From contig JAEUTG010000060.1 in assembly GCA_016788045.1 (NCBI GenBank), positions 1 to 64,000 on the forward strand: a stretch of DNA of 64,000 nt, read 5' to 3'. How positions within the stretch are numbered: the first letter of the stretch is position 1; every line of letters begins with the position of its first letter. Source of the stretch: Bacteroidales bacterium (GTDB lineage Bacteria > Bacteroidota > Bacteroidia > Bacteroidales > Lentimicrobiaceae). Below the pieces are notes generated by a model. It saw only the letters and a list, made by a program, of their open reading frames with translations, searched no databases and was not told where the DNA came from. Shown here one piece after another: positions 1 to 9,403 of the stretch. The translations under genes were made by a program, and so were the position numbers.

Positions 1-109
1 AATATTGCTGTTGATTGTCAGTGGATTAACAAATGTTGCTACAAAATATTTTTTATGCTCCAAAATTATATCCTTGATTTACTGTCAATTAGAAAAATAT
101 TATTTTTGA

Positions 110-388
110 GCATTAAAGATTAGGGCGCAAGTTGGGTTAAAACTCTATCCCAATCCGGTGTCCAACGGAAAGCTGAATCTTATTCAGGAAGGCAAAGGAT
201 TGATTGGAGAAGGCCTTCTGGAGATTTTCTCAATCACAGGTCAAAGACTTAAATATCAAATGATTGGTCCTGACGAGCCGGTTATTTCAATTGATATAGC
301 TGCTCTCCGGAAAGGCATCTATGTTGTGGTAATCTCTGGTGCTGATGGCAAAAGAGCCGCCGGAAGGTTCGTTGTGCAGCCTATGTGA
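110..388 (+). pseudogene. Orphan T9SS type A C-terminal sorting domain (gene remnant)
   Basis: An open frame runs from just after a stop at 107-109 to the TGA at 386-388. It has no ATG; the only early start codon is a GTG at 158 that lies inside the sorting-domain motif. The translation contains LYPNPVSNGKL, then EIFSITGQ, then LRKGIYVVVISG and ends FVVQPM, which is the full layout of a type A T9SS sorting domain of about 80 residues. Such domains are always the last part of a larger secreted protein, but the 110 bases upstream are AT-rich and non-coding. I read it as the surviving tail of a secreted protein lost by deletion or frameshift. Because the window starts here, an interrupted body further upstream cannot be ruled out. 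It converges on the hexosaminidase gene. Confidence 0.55.
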
Positions 389-419
389 CATCATTTCAGT
401 TCTTTCAGGAGAAAGAATT

Positions 420-2750
420 TCAGTCAAGTGGATAGTTGACCATGACTTCATCCAGAAACAACCAGGCATCCTGACCTGCTCCGGGGTGGCCATCGGGGCA
501 TTTGCCCCTGTTGATCGCCTTTATTCTTATAAATCTCGCTTTTGCGTCAATGGCGACCTGACTGTAATCAATGGCAACCGGTTCCCGCACCGTGAGCAGA
601 TCGGGCCTGATTCCACCGGCGGGAAGATAGGTAATTCCGTCCACCGACAATCCGATTTCAACGCCTGTAGGAAGAAATATCCAGTTAGCCGGGTTATAAA
701 GGAATCCGATGTTTACATTTTTGATCTCTTTGATTTCTTTCAGATCAAGCACAAATTCTGCATTGATTCCTGAAAAGCCAAGCCAGTCTTTGCCCAGCGA
801 CAGGGCGTGTGCCCTGCAACCATCGGTGAGAGAGCCGGATCCACAGGCGGAATAGGATTCACTGTAGCGGGTAAGCAATTCGGGTTTTATTCCGGAAGCG
901 TCATGCACAATGATGGTTCTGGAAGTGGTGTTTCCGGGGAATTCTTTGTTGATCCGGAGAATGGCATTGACCTTGGTGGTTTCTTTGATTGTAAATGGCT
1001 TTTTATAGCGTTTCCAGCTGGTATTGGTCTCAGAACCAGTGTTATAAAGAATGGTACCACCGGGCATTCCGCTGCTGAGGGTAACTCTTATCGAACCGCT
1101 CGGTTCATCGCAGAGGGTGCTGATGTCGACGTTACAGGCACTCTTGCTGTAATTCACCTCTTTTTCAGCCAGCAGGGGCATATGTGCGGAGAGCCTGGCT
1201 GCGAAATCCTCCCAGTTACGGTTTTCCTTTGAAGACCAGTTTACTTCGGCCAGTGCAATCGCCCGTGGAAATACCATATACTCCACATGGCTGGCCGAAG
1301 GAATATATTCTGTCCAGACATTCCCCTGGGAACCCAGGATATAACCTGCTTCTTCTTTGGTGAGTATTTCAGGCACCGGCTCATACAGGTAAACATCCCT
1401 GAGGGTGTTCAGACCTCCGATGGCAAGGGGTTCATTGGCTGCCTGTGATTGATAATGATCGAAATAGCAGGGTTTGCCAGGCGTCATGATGACATCATGT
1501 TTCATACCGGCAGCCTGAATACCTCCTTCGGTTCCCCGCCACGACATTACGGTAGCTCCCGGAGCGAGGCCGCCTTCAAGTATTTCGTCCCATCCGATGA
1601 TCTGACGGCCATTGGCATTCAGAAACTTTTCAATACGTGTAATAAAATAATTCTGGAGTTCATGGGCATCCTTCAGTCCTTCTTTCTGCATTCTTTCCTG
1701 ACAGAGCCGGCAATTGTCCCAGCGCGTTTTCGGAGCTTCGTCACCGCCTATATGGATGTATGTTGAAGGGAAAATCTCCATCACTTCGGTCAGCACATCT
1801 TCAAGAAAGCTGAAGACCTGTTCATTACCTGCACAGTAGATATCTTCAGTAACCCCCCATTTGGTCCAGACTTCAAACGGTCCTCCGGTGCAGGAGAGAT
1901 TCGGGTATGCTGCGAGGGCCGCCAGGGCATGTCCTGGCATTTCTATTTCAGGAATCACATTGACATAGCGTTCAGCAGCGTACCTGACAATATCCCTGGC
2001 TTCCTCCTGTGTGTAAAATCCGCCATAATGCTGATGATCATCGCCGGTGTTGCGCCCGATGGGTGTACTTGCCCTGTAAGCTCCCACTTCAGTCAGCAGG
2101 GGATACTTTCTGATTTCTATCCTCCATCCCTGATCCTCGGTAAGATGCCAGTGAAAATTATTGATTTTGTACATTGACAGCAAATCAATGTATTTCTTAA
2201 TAAAATCAACCGGAAACATATGCCTGCAAACATCCAGGTGCATTCCGCGGTAGCTGAACCTCGGGTAATCGGTAATGTAACATGATTTTATTTTTATCTC
2301 CGGGTTGTCGTACCGGTATTTCGAAGAAGGAAGCAACTGAAACAGTGTCTGAAGGCCGTAAAACACCCCTTTACCAGTGACTGCTTCAAGTTTTATTCCA
2401 TCTTCAGTAATTTCAAGCTTATAACCTTCACTTCCGGTATTGAGTGCACTGTTAAGGCTGAGAAAGATTGAATTTTCAGGAATCCGGTCACCCTGGCCTA
2501 TGTCAGAAATGTTGAGGCTGAAATCAGGAAAAGCTTCCCGGAGCATCGCACCAACTTTTGCCAGTTCTTTTGACGAAGGCGAAAGGACAATGCGGGTTTC
2601 ATTGCTGAGAATGAAGTTGCCTTTGCCCGGTTTGTAGCTTACTGGTTTTGGGATAATGTTGTTAACGGTTTTCTGGCAGTTTCCTGCAGAGGGGATGATG
2701 AAAACCAGCGCCAGCAGGGCTGCACAGAATCCTGAGAAAATACGTTTCAT
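420..2750 (-). CDS. Beta-N-acetylhexosaminidase, glycoside hydrolase family 20
   Basis: Secreted exo-hexosaminidase that should release terminal GlcNAc or GalNAc from chitooligosaccharides or glycans. Residues 1-25 form a signal peptide. A GH20b-like domain follows (about 28-160), then the GH20 TIM barrel (about 163-510) with the HIGGDE motif giving the catalytic pair D337-E338, and later conserved stretches GWDEILEGG, MSWRGTEGG and GSQGNVWTEY. About 545-640 resembles the chitobiase C-terminal Ig-like domain, and the last ~130 residues look like an F5/8-type carbohydrate-binding domain (WLFLDEVMV near the end). Catalysis in GH20 is substrate-assisted through the 2-acetamido group. It is the last gene of a five-gene operon, 10 bp after the kinase gene, so its product supplies the sugar handled by the upstream genes. 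No T9SS tail is present, so a periplasmic or outer-membrane site is likely. Confidence 0.93.
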   Translation of the reverse strand: MKRIFSGFCAALLALVFIIPSAGNCQKTVNNIIPKPVSYKPGKGNFILSNETRIVLSPSSKELAKVGAMLREAFPDFSLNISDIGQGDRIPENSIFLSLNSALNTGSEGYKLEITEDGIKLEAVTGKGVFYGLQTLFQLLPSSKYRYDNPEIKIKSCYITDYPRFSYRGMHLDVCRHMFPVDFIKKYIDLLSMYKINNFHWHLTEDQGWRIEIRKYPLLTEVGAYRASTPIGRNTGDDHQHYGGFYTQEEARDIVRYAAERYVNVIPEIEMPGHALAALAAYPNLSCTGGPFEVWTKWGVTEDIYCAGNEQVFSFLEDVLTEVMEIFPSTYIHIGGDEAPKTRWDNCRLCQERMQKEGLKDAHELQNYFITRIEKFLNANGRQIIGWDEILEGGLAPGATVMSWRGTEGGIQAAGMKHDVIMTPGKPCYFDHYQSQAANEPLAIGGLNTLRDVYLYEPVPEILTKEEAGYILGSQGNVWTEYIPSASHVEYMVFPRAIALAEVNWSSKENRNWEDFAARLSAHMPLLAEKEVNYSKSACNVDISTLCDEPSGSIRVTLSSGMPGGTILYNTGSETNTSWKRYKKPFTIKETTKVNAILRINKEFPGNTTSRTIIVHDASGIKPELLTRYSESYSACGSGSLTDGCRAHALSLGKDWLGFSGINAEFVLDLKEIKEIKNVNIGFLYNPANWIFLPTGVEIGLSVDGITYLPAGGIRPDLLTVREPVAIDYSQVAIDAKARFIRIKAINRGKCPDGHPGAGQDAWLFLDEVMVNYPLD

Positions 2751-2760
2751 AAATTGAGCA

Positions 2761-3864
2761 TTAAATATCTGATATTGAGTAGCTTTTACACATCTGAAAT
2801 ACGATGGCCTTCATCCGCTCCCTGTTCGCGTACATCTGTTGAAGCAGCCTGATCTGAACCCTGGCCCTTACAAGATTATGGTCGGGATACGAAATCCGGT
2901 AGTATGTATCACCGGAGAGAAAGTCAGTCAGAAATCTCAGGCCGATGATGTATGTCATCAGCATGGCCGATTCTGACAGCAACGATGTTTCGGTTTTGGT
3001 AAGAATGGCACCGGCTGCTTCAAGATAACCTCTGGCAAAGGATTCAAGGGCCAAATAATCAAATTGTACCTTGCTAAGGTCAGGTTCGTCTTCTTCAGAG
3101 GTGTTTGCCAGGCTTCGGATGGCATCTCCAAAATCATGAAGCGCAGAACCGGCCATCACGGTATCCAGATCGATCACACCGGTGGCTTTGCCCTGGCGGT
3201 TGAAGAGGATGTTGGTCAGTTTTGTATCGCTGTGAACCACCCTGACCGGAACAATTCCCGATTCGATCAGTTCAGGAATTTTCAGGAGTAAAGGCCTGAA
3301 TTTTTTAACCTGTTCAATTTCGTGCTGACATACACCCACTCTGCTGGCTAAATCTGAATCAAGGGCTGCCTGAAACTGATTGTAACGCTTATTGAGGTGA
3401 TGAAAATCGGGTAAAACCGGGAACAGCAGCACAGGGTTTATTCCTGATGCACCGGTCAGGAAATGTCCGAATGCCAGTCCGGTTTCATAAGCTGTGCCTG
3501 CATTCTGCTCGTGTGAGCTTAGTGTAACTCCTTCAATGTAGGTGATCAGTCTGAAACTGCCATGTTCCGGATGCCTGAAAATCAGGGCCCCGTCGTGCGT
3601 TCTGATAACTTCTGGTACCCGGATGCCCTGATTTTCAGGCCAGGGATGATTGTTCAGCCTGCCGGAAACCAGCAGGTAATTGGCCATCAGGCCATCCACA
3701 TCGGGAAATACCTGTTCGTTGATCTTTTGCAGAATGTAAACAGGTTTCCCACTGCTCAAAACCTTGTAAGTCTGGTTAATATGTCCATGCTTAACCGGAT
3801 CCAGGATATACTCAGAATCCGGTATGCGGAATATTTCCGATAGTCGTTCAGCAGTGAAAGGCAT
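2761..3864 (-). CDS. APH-fold sugar kinase, probable N-acetylhexosamine 1-kinase
   Basis: A 367-residue cytosolic protein of the aminoglycoside phosphotransferase/choline kinase fold. The N-terminal GHINQTYKV is the nucleotide-loop region found in NahK-type kinases. The catalytic loop is HSDTKLTN (H211, D213, N218) and the metal-binding segment is GVIDLDTV (D232/D234). NahK relatives phosphorylate N-acetylhexosamines at C1. The neighbours support that job: a hexosaminidase 10 bp downstream and a sugar-phosphate nucleotidyltransferase 10 bp upstream, all in one operon with a sugar permease and a ROK regulator. The fold is clear from motifs. The substrate is inference from context; homoserine, choline or another sugar cannot be excluded from sequence alone. 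Antibiotic resistance is unlikely in this setting. Confidence 0.8.
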   Translation of the reverse strand: MPFTAERLSEIFRIPDSEYILDPVKHGHINQTYKVLSSGKPVYILQKINEQVFPDVDGLMANYLLVSGRLNNHPWPENQGIRVPEVIRTHDGALIFRHPEHGSFRLITYIEGVTLSSHEQNAGTAYETGLAFGHFLTGASGINPVLLFPVLPDFHHLNKRYNQFQAALDSDLASRVGVCQHEIEQVKKFRPLLLKIPELIESGIVPVRVVHSDTKLTNILFNRQGKATGVIDLDTVMAGSALHDFGDAIRSLANTSEEDEPDLSKVQFDYLALESFARGYLEAAGAILTKTETSLLSESAMLMTYIIGLRFLTDFLSGDTYYRISYPDHNLVRARVQIRLLQQMYANRERMKAIVFQMCKSYSISDI

Positions 3865-3874
3865 AAAGGAACCT

Positions 3875-4786
3875 TTATTTCGACCAGAGGTTTTCAGGAT
3901 ATTCGCCCTTTTGAATCAGTTGACTGAGTTTTTCTATGACCAGGGGTTTATCTTCGCGGTAGGTAATGCCAAACCATTGTCCTGAGTTGCTGAGTACTTT
4001 CACCTTTTTCTGACCGTTTTTAATCAGATTGTCAACAACGGTAGGGATATAGAACTCTGATTTCGGGTTCTGACCTTCGGCATCCAGAAAACCGGTAAAC
4101 TGTGCTCTGAGGTGTTCGAAGTAGTCAGGTGTAAATCCCCAGAAGTTCATTGAAACCGGTGTTTTATCGTCCAGCCGGGTCTCATTGCCATCGGGACTGC
4201 GGTAAAGGATTGAACCATTAACCCTTTCAATCTGTGTTCGTTCGGTAACACTGATCAGCCAGTTGTCAGCATCAGTGCGGCATTCGCCGCGCGAAACTGT
4301 ACCGAAGTCGGAGAGGGTATTCTGCAGTTCGTAGGCAACCATCGAATAATCAGATTCTTCAGCGGCTTCCTGTTCATTGAAGAAACGAACAATCGTTTTA
4401 AAGGCTTCAAATCCATAGAAGTCATCGGCATTGATGACGGCGAATGGCTCGTTGATTTTTTCAGCTGCCATCAGTACAGCATGGCCGGTACCCCAGGGCT
4501 TGACCCTGCCTTCGGGGGCCTTGTAACCTTCAGGGAGTTTATCAATTTCCTGAAAGACCCAATCGATGGGGATATGCTTCTGCAGCCTGTCGATGAATAC
4601 ATCCCGGAAATCTTTCTCAATGTCTTTCCGGATAATAAATACGACCTTGCCGAAACCGGCCCTGATGGCATCATAAACCGAATAATCAAGGATGGTTTCG
4701 CCGGAGGGGCCGATCGGATCGATCTGTTTCAATCCGCCGTACCGGCTGCCCATACCCGCAGCAAGAATGAGTAGAGTTGGTTTCAT
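3875..4786 (-). CDS. Sugar-phosphate nucleotidyltransferase
   Basis: A 303-residue Rossmann-type NTP transferase. The start LILAAGMGSRYGGLKQ is the nucleotide-binding signature LxAGxGxRxxxxK; VINADDFYG (about 118-126) supplies the metal-binding Asp. The family joins an NTP to a sugar 1-phosphate to give an NDP-sugar. Sitting directly before the NahK-like kinase gene (10-bp gap) and 6 bp after the permease gene, it probably turns HexNAc-1-P into UDP-HexNAc, so the sugar enters cell wall or glycan synthesis without deacetylation. The base and sugar specificity are not readable from the sequence. There is no C-terminal left-handed beta-helix, so it is not a bifunctional GlmU. Confidence 0.85.
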   Translation of the reverse strand: MKPTLLILAAGMGSRYGGLKQIDPIGPSGETILDYSVYDAIRAGFGKVVFIIRKDIEKDFRDVFIDRLQKHIPIDWVFQEIDKLPEGYKAPEGRVKPWGTGHAVLMAAEKINEPFAVINADDFYGFEAFKTIVRFFNEQEAAEESDYSMVAYELQNTLSDFGTVSRGECRTDADNWLISVTERTQIERVNGSILYRSPDGNETRLDDKTPVSMNFWGFTPDYFEHLRAQFTGFLDAEGQNPKSEFYIPTVVDNLIKNGQKKVKVLSNSGQWFGITYREDKPLVIEKLSQLIQKGEYPENLWSK

Positions 4787-4792
4787 ATGTTT

Positions 4793-6070
4793 TCAGATTT
4801 TGTTTTTTAATTTGTAGCCGAGGGTGGCATAATAAATGATAATCAGATAACTGGGAATCAGCATCCAGTAGGCCTGTTGGGCACCCCACAGATCGGCGAG
4901 CTTACCCCATACCAGAGGCAGCAAGGCTCCTCCGGCAATGGCCATGATCAGCAAGGCCGATCCGGTTTTGATGAAACTTCCCAGGTTGTGAATTGCCAGT
5001 GGCCAGATGGCCGGCCATACAAGTGCGTTGGCCAGTCCGAGGATGGCAATAAAAAAGACAGAGGTGGTTCCCTGGGTGAAAACAGCACCAAGGGTAAACA
5101 GTACTCCTGCAACTCCCGAATAAAGCAAGGCAGCGCGTTGGGTGATGTATTTGGGAATCAGTATTATTCCGATAATGTATCCGGCCACCATCGAGATCAG
5201 GGTGTAAGAGGTAAAGGCCTTGGCAGTTGATATTTCAATGCCGAGGGATATGCCGTATCGTATGATGGTGTCTCCGGCAATGACTTCAGCACCTACATAA
5301 AAGAACAGGGCAACAACCCCTGCGAGCAGGTGCGGGAAATCCAGAATACGTTTTCTGCCACTCAACTCATTGTTGCGGCTTTCTGATTCGTCTTCCACAT
5401 CAATCTCAGGCAAGGGCGAAAACCGAATGCCGATACCCAGCAGGAACAACACAATGGTCATCACGATGTAAGGGCCGATTACCCTTTCTGCCAATGCATC
5501 GAGCTGGGCTGACCTGGCTGATTCACCAAGGGTTGAAAGATTCTGCACAAAGGCATCCCCGTCATTCAGGATGTAGTAAGCGAGAATAACCGGAGCAATG
5601 GCCCCGGCAAGCTTGTTGCAGATACCGAGGATGCTGATTCTTTTGGCAGCACTTTCTCTTGGTCCAACAATGGTGGCATAGGGATTTGATGCAGTCTGCA
5701 ATACAGAGAGCCCTGTACCCATCACAAACAAACCGGTGAGAAAAAGGCCGTATGTACGGGTGTATGCGGCAGGAACAAACAGCAGTGTACCTATTGCCAT
5801 CACCCACAGCCCCAGCATCATGCCCTGTTTGAACCCTGTCTTTTTGAGCAGCCAGGAAGAGGGGAGGGCCATTACGAAATAGGAAATATAAAAAGCGAAA
5901 GCAACAAACAAGGCCTGATAGTTCGACAGTTCACAGGCAATTTTGAGGTAAGGAATCAGAATGCCATTGAGCCAGGTTACAAATCCGAAGATGAAAAACA
6001 GTGCCCCGATGATCGCGATGGACAGGATATAGGATGATTGTCTGGTGCTGACGGATGATGGATTTTGCAT
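4793..6070 (-). CDS. Sugar MFS transporter, FucP/GluP/NagP type
   Basis: A 425-residue inner-membrane permease with about 12 hydrophobic segments. The opening GALFFIFGFVTWLNGILIPY is typical of the fucose:H+ symporter (FucP/GGP) family, as are ASNPYATIVGPRESAAKRIS near residue 130-150 and GGALLPLVWG near the C-terminus. Proton-driven uptake of a hexose or N-acetylhexosamine is expected. NagP of other bacteria belongs to the same family, and the hexosaminidase, kinase and ROK genes make N-acetylglucosamine or GalNAc the likely substrate. It starts at an ATG at 6070, 74 bp after the regulator gene, and ends 6 bp before the nucleotidyltransferase gene. Confidence 0.9.
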   Translation of the reverse strand: MQNPSSVSTRQSSYILSIAIIGALFFIFGFVTWLNGILIPYLKIACELSNYQALFVAFAFYISYFVMALPSSWLLKKTGFKQGMMLGLWVMAIGTLLFVPAAYTRTYGLFLTGLFVMGTGLSVLQTASNPYATIVGPRESAAKRISILGICNKLAGAIAPVILAYYILNDGDAFVQNLSTLGESARSAQLDALAERVIGPYIVMTIVLFLLGIGIRFSPLPEIDVEDESESRNNELSGRKRILDFPHLLAGVVALFFYVGAEVIAGDTIIRYGISLGIEISTAKAFTSYTLISMVAGYIIGIILIPKYITQRAALLYSGVAGVLFTLGAVFTQGTTSVFFIAILGLANALVWPAIWPLAIHNLGSFIKTGSALLIMAIAGGALLPLVWGKLADLWGAQQAYWMLIPSYLIIIYYATLGYKLKNKI

Positions 6071-6144
6071 AATGGCCGGAGGGGGTCAGTTTGATAAAAG
6101 GTGTTCGGGTAGATCGGTTAATGTTCTTGGGTGTTTAAAGTCTG

Positions 6145-7374
6145 TCAGGCAAAAATCCTGTTCATCACGAGGGCAAGGGTGCCCATGAGCCTGGCATTGT
6201 CGCCCAGGTTGGAGGCAACAATGCGGGCATCGCGCCGGATACGGGCGATGGTGTAAACATTCAGGTTGCTTTCAATGGGAGAGATCATATAATCTGCTGC
6301 CCTCGACATTTCTCCTCCAATGATAATCAGTTCAGGGTTGAACAGGTGGATAAGTACGGCAAGCCCTCTGCCCAGTGCTTCCCCGACACGGGCAAGGCAG
6401 TCAATGGCAAACTGGTCACCTTTCTTGGCAGCATTCATCAACAGCTTGATGTTCAGCTTCGACAAATCCCCCTCGAGCATATCGCTCAGTTGTGTTACCG
6501 CCCCTCTGCTGATCTCCTGCCGGGCTCTGGCAATGAGAGATTTGCCTGATGCAAGGGTTTCAATACATCCGATTTTTCCGCAGTGGCACAACTGACCGTT
6601 CGGCTCTATCTGAATATGACCGAATTCACCTGAATAGCCAGAATGTCCGGTATAGATCTTTCCGTTAAGGATCATGCTCAACCCGATGCCGCTGCCTGCA
6701 TTCAGACAGAGCACATTCTGATAGCCCTTTGCAAGCCCGAATGCCTGTTCGCCCCAGGCCATCGCCCTGGTATCATGTTCAATAAAGACCGGCATGCGGG
6801 TTTTTTCGCTCAGAATTTCAGCTGCCGGTTTTCCCGTATTAAGGTATGTGTATGACAAGCCGGTTTTGATATCGATGAGTCCGGGAAGGGAAATGCCGAT
6901 ACCAAGCATTTTACTTTCATCAATGTTGTATGCCAGCAGCAATTCTCCCACTTTTTCGGCGATAAACTGCAGGATATCGGGATGGGTATCCAGTCCTTCA
7001 TTCAGTTCGTGAATTTCAGATACCGGGTTGTTGAGAAAGTCGAAAATGCCCATTCTTACAAAAGAGCGTTCCAGATCAACCCCCAGAACATATCTTGAGG
7101 AGGGATTTATCCCGAATAGGCTCGGCCTGCGTCCGCCGGTTGATTCACCAATCCCGACTTCCCTGATCAGTTGCTCAGCAATGAGTTCCTCAACAGCCCT
7201 TGTGACTGTGGGTGTACTCATCTTCACTGACTGACTTAGTTTATAGATCGACAATTCACCGTGCAGATAAAGCTCTTTGACTATGGACTGCTTTAAGGCT
7301 ATTCTTCTGAGGTAGTTGTTCCTGGATGTTTCTTCGCTCTTTTTTGTCTTAAAGAGATAATTGGCTGAACTCAT
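6145..7374 (-). CDS. ROK-family transcriptional regulator (NagC/XylR type)
   Basis: A 409-residue protein with an N-terminal winged helix-turn-helix (about 30-80; LSIYKLSQSVKMSTPTV) and a ROK sugar-kinase-like domain. The ROK part has the phosphate-binding GVDLERSFVRMGIF, EHDTRAMAWGE, LNAGSGIGLSM and the zinc motif CHCGKIGCIETL. ROK regulators bind a sugar or sugar phosphate and usually release DNA on binding, so this is probably the local repressor of the downstream permease, nucleotidyltransferase, kinase and hexosaminidase genes. It is the first gene of the operon and would be autoregulated. The effector is most likely an N-acetylhexosamine or its phosphate, by context only. Confidence 0.88.
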   Translation of the reverse strand: MSSANYLFKTKKSEETSRNNYLRRIALKQSIVKELYLHGELSIYKLSQSVKMSTPTVTRAVEELIAEQLIREVGIGESTGGRRPSLFGINPSSRYVLGVDLERSFVRMGIFDFLNNPVSEIHELNEGLDTHPDILQFIAEKVGELLLAYNIDESKMLGIGISLPGLIDIKTGLSYTYLNTGKPAAEILSEKTRMPVFIEHDTRAMAWGEQAFGLAKGYQNVLCLNAGSGIGLSMILNGKIYTGHSGYSGEFGHIQIEPNGQLCHCGKIGCIETLASGKSLIARARQEISRGAVTQLSDMLEGDLSKLNIKLLMNAAKKGDQFAIDCLARVGEALGRGLAVLIHLFNPELIIIGGEMSRAADYMISPIESNLNVYTIARIRRDARIVASNLGDNARLMGTLALVMNRIFA

Positions 7375-7508
7375 TAACTTTTGATCTTAGAATTGTGGTA
7401 AAGGTATGAAATTTCTGTTTGCTCAGCGTTAAATTAAAAATTGTTAATAAGATTTTGCACCTATGCTTCAATAAAATCTTCAGGCATCGTATCTGTCTGA
7501 TTAATAGA

Positions 7509-7529
7509 TTTATCAATAATAAAGATAAA
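7509..7529. promoter_or_regulatory. Possible operator upstream of the ROK operon
   Basis: The inverted repeat TTTATC (7509-7514) and GATAAA (7524-7529), with a 9-base spacer, lies 135 bp before the ROK start codon in the AT-rich gap 7375-7666. ROK regulators bind such AT-rich dyads, but a 6-bp arm in AT-rich DNA can arise by chance. A weak -7-like TACCTTTA is at 7406-7399 on the minus strand. The rest of the gap shows nothing recognisable. Confidence 0.25.
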
Positions 7530-7666
7530 TAAACGATGCTGATTTCTTCCGGATTATAATTGTTTTGTTCCTTTGAAAAAACCCAAAGTCCAAAGCCGGG
7601 AAACAGGCCGGAATCCCATACCGGATCCTCAGATCATATCAAAGATCAGCGAAATACAATGGCATG

Positions 7667-9265
7667 TCAATCAGGCATGTATATCAGTTTCCCGATTCCC
7701 TTTTTGTTTCCGGAGTTCAGCTTTATAAAAAAGAGCCCGGGTTTCATCAGTTTCTTTTCCTCCGGACTCAGCACCCAGGTGTATTCACAGCCATGGATTC
7801 CTGTACGCCTGATGATTGTTTTGCCATTGATGTCGGTAACTTCCAGCGTACTATTCCGGAAGTTGGCCGGAATTTTACTGATGGTTATCCTGTCGGAAAA
7901 GGGGTTGGGGTAACAGTAAAGAACCTCTTCACCTGCCTGGAGCTGGTTTGCTGAAACACCGGGTTGAAATTCATAGGCCCCCATGTCAATGATCCCGTCA
8001 TAAATCCGCTGAACTCCGGCAAGGTCGGTACCGGGCAGCAGCAGAGCTGTTGTATCGGGGTTTCCCGTATTGATACAGGGTGAATTTTCGCTGAGTGAGT
8101 AAGGGTAGAGGGTTGAAAAGCTGAAGCCCGGTATGGTGTCTATGTTGTTGATGTAAGGTGCTGAATAAGCCGTACCGCCGGAGCCTTCGAATGCTTCATA
8201 CCCGCCTTCTACATTGCAGTAATAGAACTCCGGGGCTGAGTAGATATCCCAGATGTAAACCTCGCTCCCTACAGGAGCGAAATTGTTGTACAATATATTG
8301 TTGACCAGCACCGGTACAGCGCTGTCGTTGCAATAGAATCCACCTCCATACGATTGGGAGAAATTCTCTGTGATGGTATTGTTTACAAAATGTGGGTGGG
8401 CCCGGTTGCATGAAATGGCTCCGCCAAAGAATACACAGGAGTTGCCGGTAAACAGGTTGTTGGTGATGTTACGTACCGGGTCTGAGCGCAGGTAACCCAG
8501 TGCACCGCCAAGGCCGCTGAAGTTTTCGTGGAAGTAGTTGGCATTCAGCAGAATGTCAGAGTATTCAAAGGATACAGCACCCCCGATTCCGGTGGAAGCA
8601 TTGCCGGTAAAAGTGTTGTGAACAATGCTGGCATTGGAGTAACGTGTACAGACAGCCCCTCCGTAGCCATAGGGTGGCCCCGGTGTGCCGCAGGAATTGT
8701 TCTCAAAAGTGCAACCGCTGATCAGGATATCGCCTGATTCGCAAAATACAGCCCCTCCCCAGTAGTAAGCCCTGTTGTTTTCGAAACGGCAGTCGGAAAT
8801 TTTTATGAAATCAAACCCCCGGATGTTGAAAACGCCGCCCATTTTTTCGAGGGAGTCGCCGAAGGCTTTACCAAACTGAAATATACAATAGCTGAAAACC
8901 GACGAGTCTGAATCCGGGCTTGTTGCCGTAAAATCAAAGCCATCCCAGCCCCCCCTTTCATTTTCCGGGTTGCTGAAGCCGGCCGTATCCGCTACAGAAA
9001 ACGAAACCGGAAAGTCGTCAGTGCCATCCGCGTGTATGCTTCCAAGTACATTGAACCCGAAAAATCCGGATGAAATCACCTTGGTGCCTGGCAGAAAAGT
9101 TAAGTTACTGTTTTCAGGAACCGTCACATTTCCCGAGAGAATCACAGTGTCAGCAAGCAGGGTGCCCGATTGTTCGCCCTGTATCTGAATGGTCTGGCTG
9201 TTACTGACCGGTATTGCCAGGCTTGAAAAAGCTAAAAATATGAATCTTAGATGTTTACCAACCAT
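7667..9265 (-). CDS. Secreted parallel beta-helix protein with T9SS sorting domain
   Basis: A 532-residue predicted surface or secreted protein. I start it at the ATG at 9265 because MVGKHLRFIFLAFSSLAIPV gives a clean signal peptide; an in-frame ATG 16 codons upstream would bury it. The middle (about 100-390) is a run of short turns rich in FENN, FTGNSC, NNTI and GGAV/GGAI motifs, the pattern of right-handed parallel beta-helix (PbH1) repeats. The end carries a T9SS type A sorting domain (CYPNPFSDRITI, then LEVTDINGK, then LMKPGLFFIKL). Proteins of this kind are cell-surface adhesins or polysaccharide-active proteins; no lyase active site is recognisable. It stands alone between the ROK operon and a palindrome cluster. 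Confidence 0.82.
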   Translation of the reverse strand: MVGKHLRFIFLAFSSLAIPVSNSQTIQIQGEQSGTLLADTVILSGNVTVPENSNLTFLPGTKVISSGFFGFNVLGSIHADGTDDFPVSFSVADTAGFSNPENERGGWDGFDFTATSPDSDSSVFSYCIFQFGKAFGDSLEKMGGVFNIRGFDFIKISDCRFENNRAYYWGGAVFCESGDILISGCTFENNSCGTPGPPYGYGGAVCTRYSNASIVHNTFTGNASTGIGGAVSFEYSDILLNANYFHENFSGLGGALGYLRSDPVRNITNNLFTGNSCVFFGGAISCNRAHPHFVNNTITENFSQSYGGGFYCNDSAVPVLVNNILYNNFAPVGSEVYIWDIYSAPEFYYCNVEGGYEAFEGSGGTAYSAPYINNIDTIPGFSFSTLYPYSLSENSPCINTGNPDTTALLLPGTDLAGVQRIYDGIIDMGAYEFQPGVSANQLQAGEEVLYCYPNPFSDRITISKIPANFRNSTLEVTDINGKTIIRRTGIHGCEYTWVLSPEEKKLMKPGLFFIKLNSGNKKGIGKLIYMPD

Positions 9266-9403
9266 ACTGAAGTCTTTTTTTAGTGCTGTCTGCCAGCAAA
9301 TCCTGAGATGCAAATATGAGGGATTTTGATATATAGGTAGCGGTCAAGGGTAAGATTTCAACAGATTCCGGAATGCCAGTAATGAAAATCTGCTTTTCAA
9401 CAA

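Noticed and set aside
2761..3864. Aminoglycoside resistance gene
   Set aside because: The APH fold is shared with sugar and choline kinases; the operon of hexosaminidase, permease and nucleotidyltransferase points to sugar phosphorylation.
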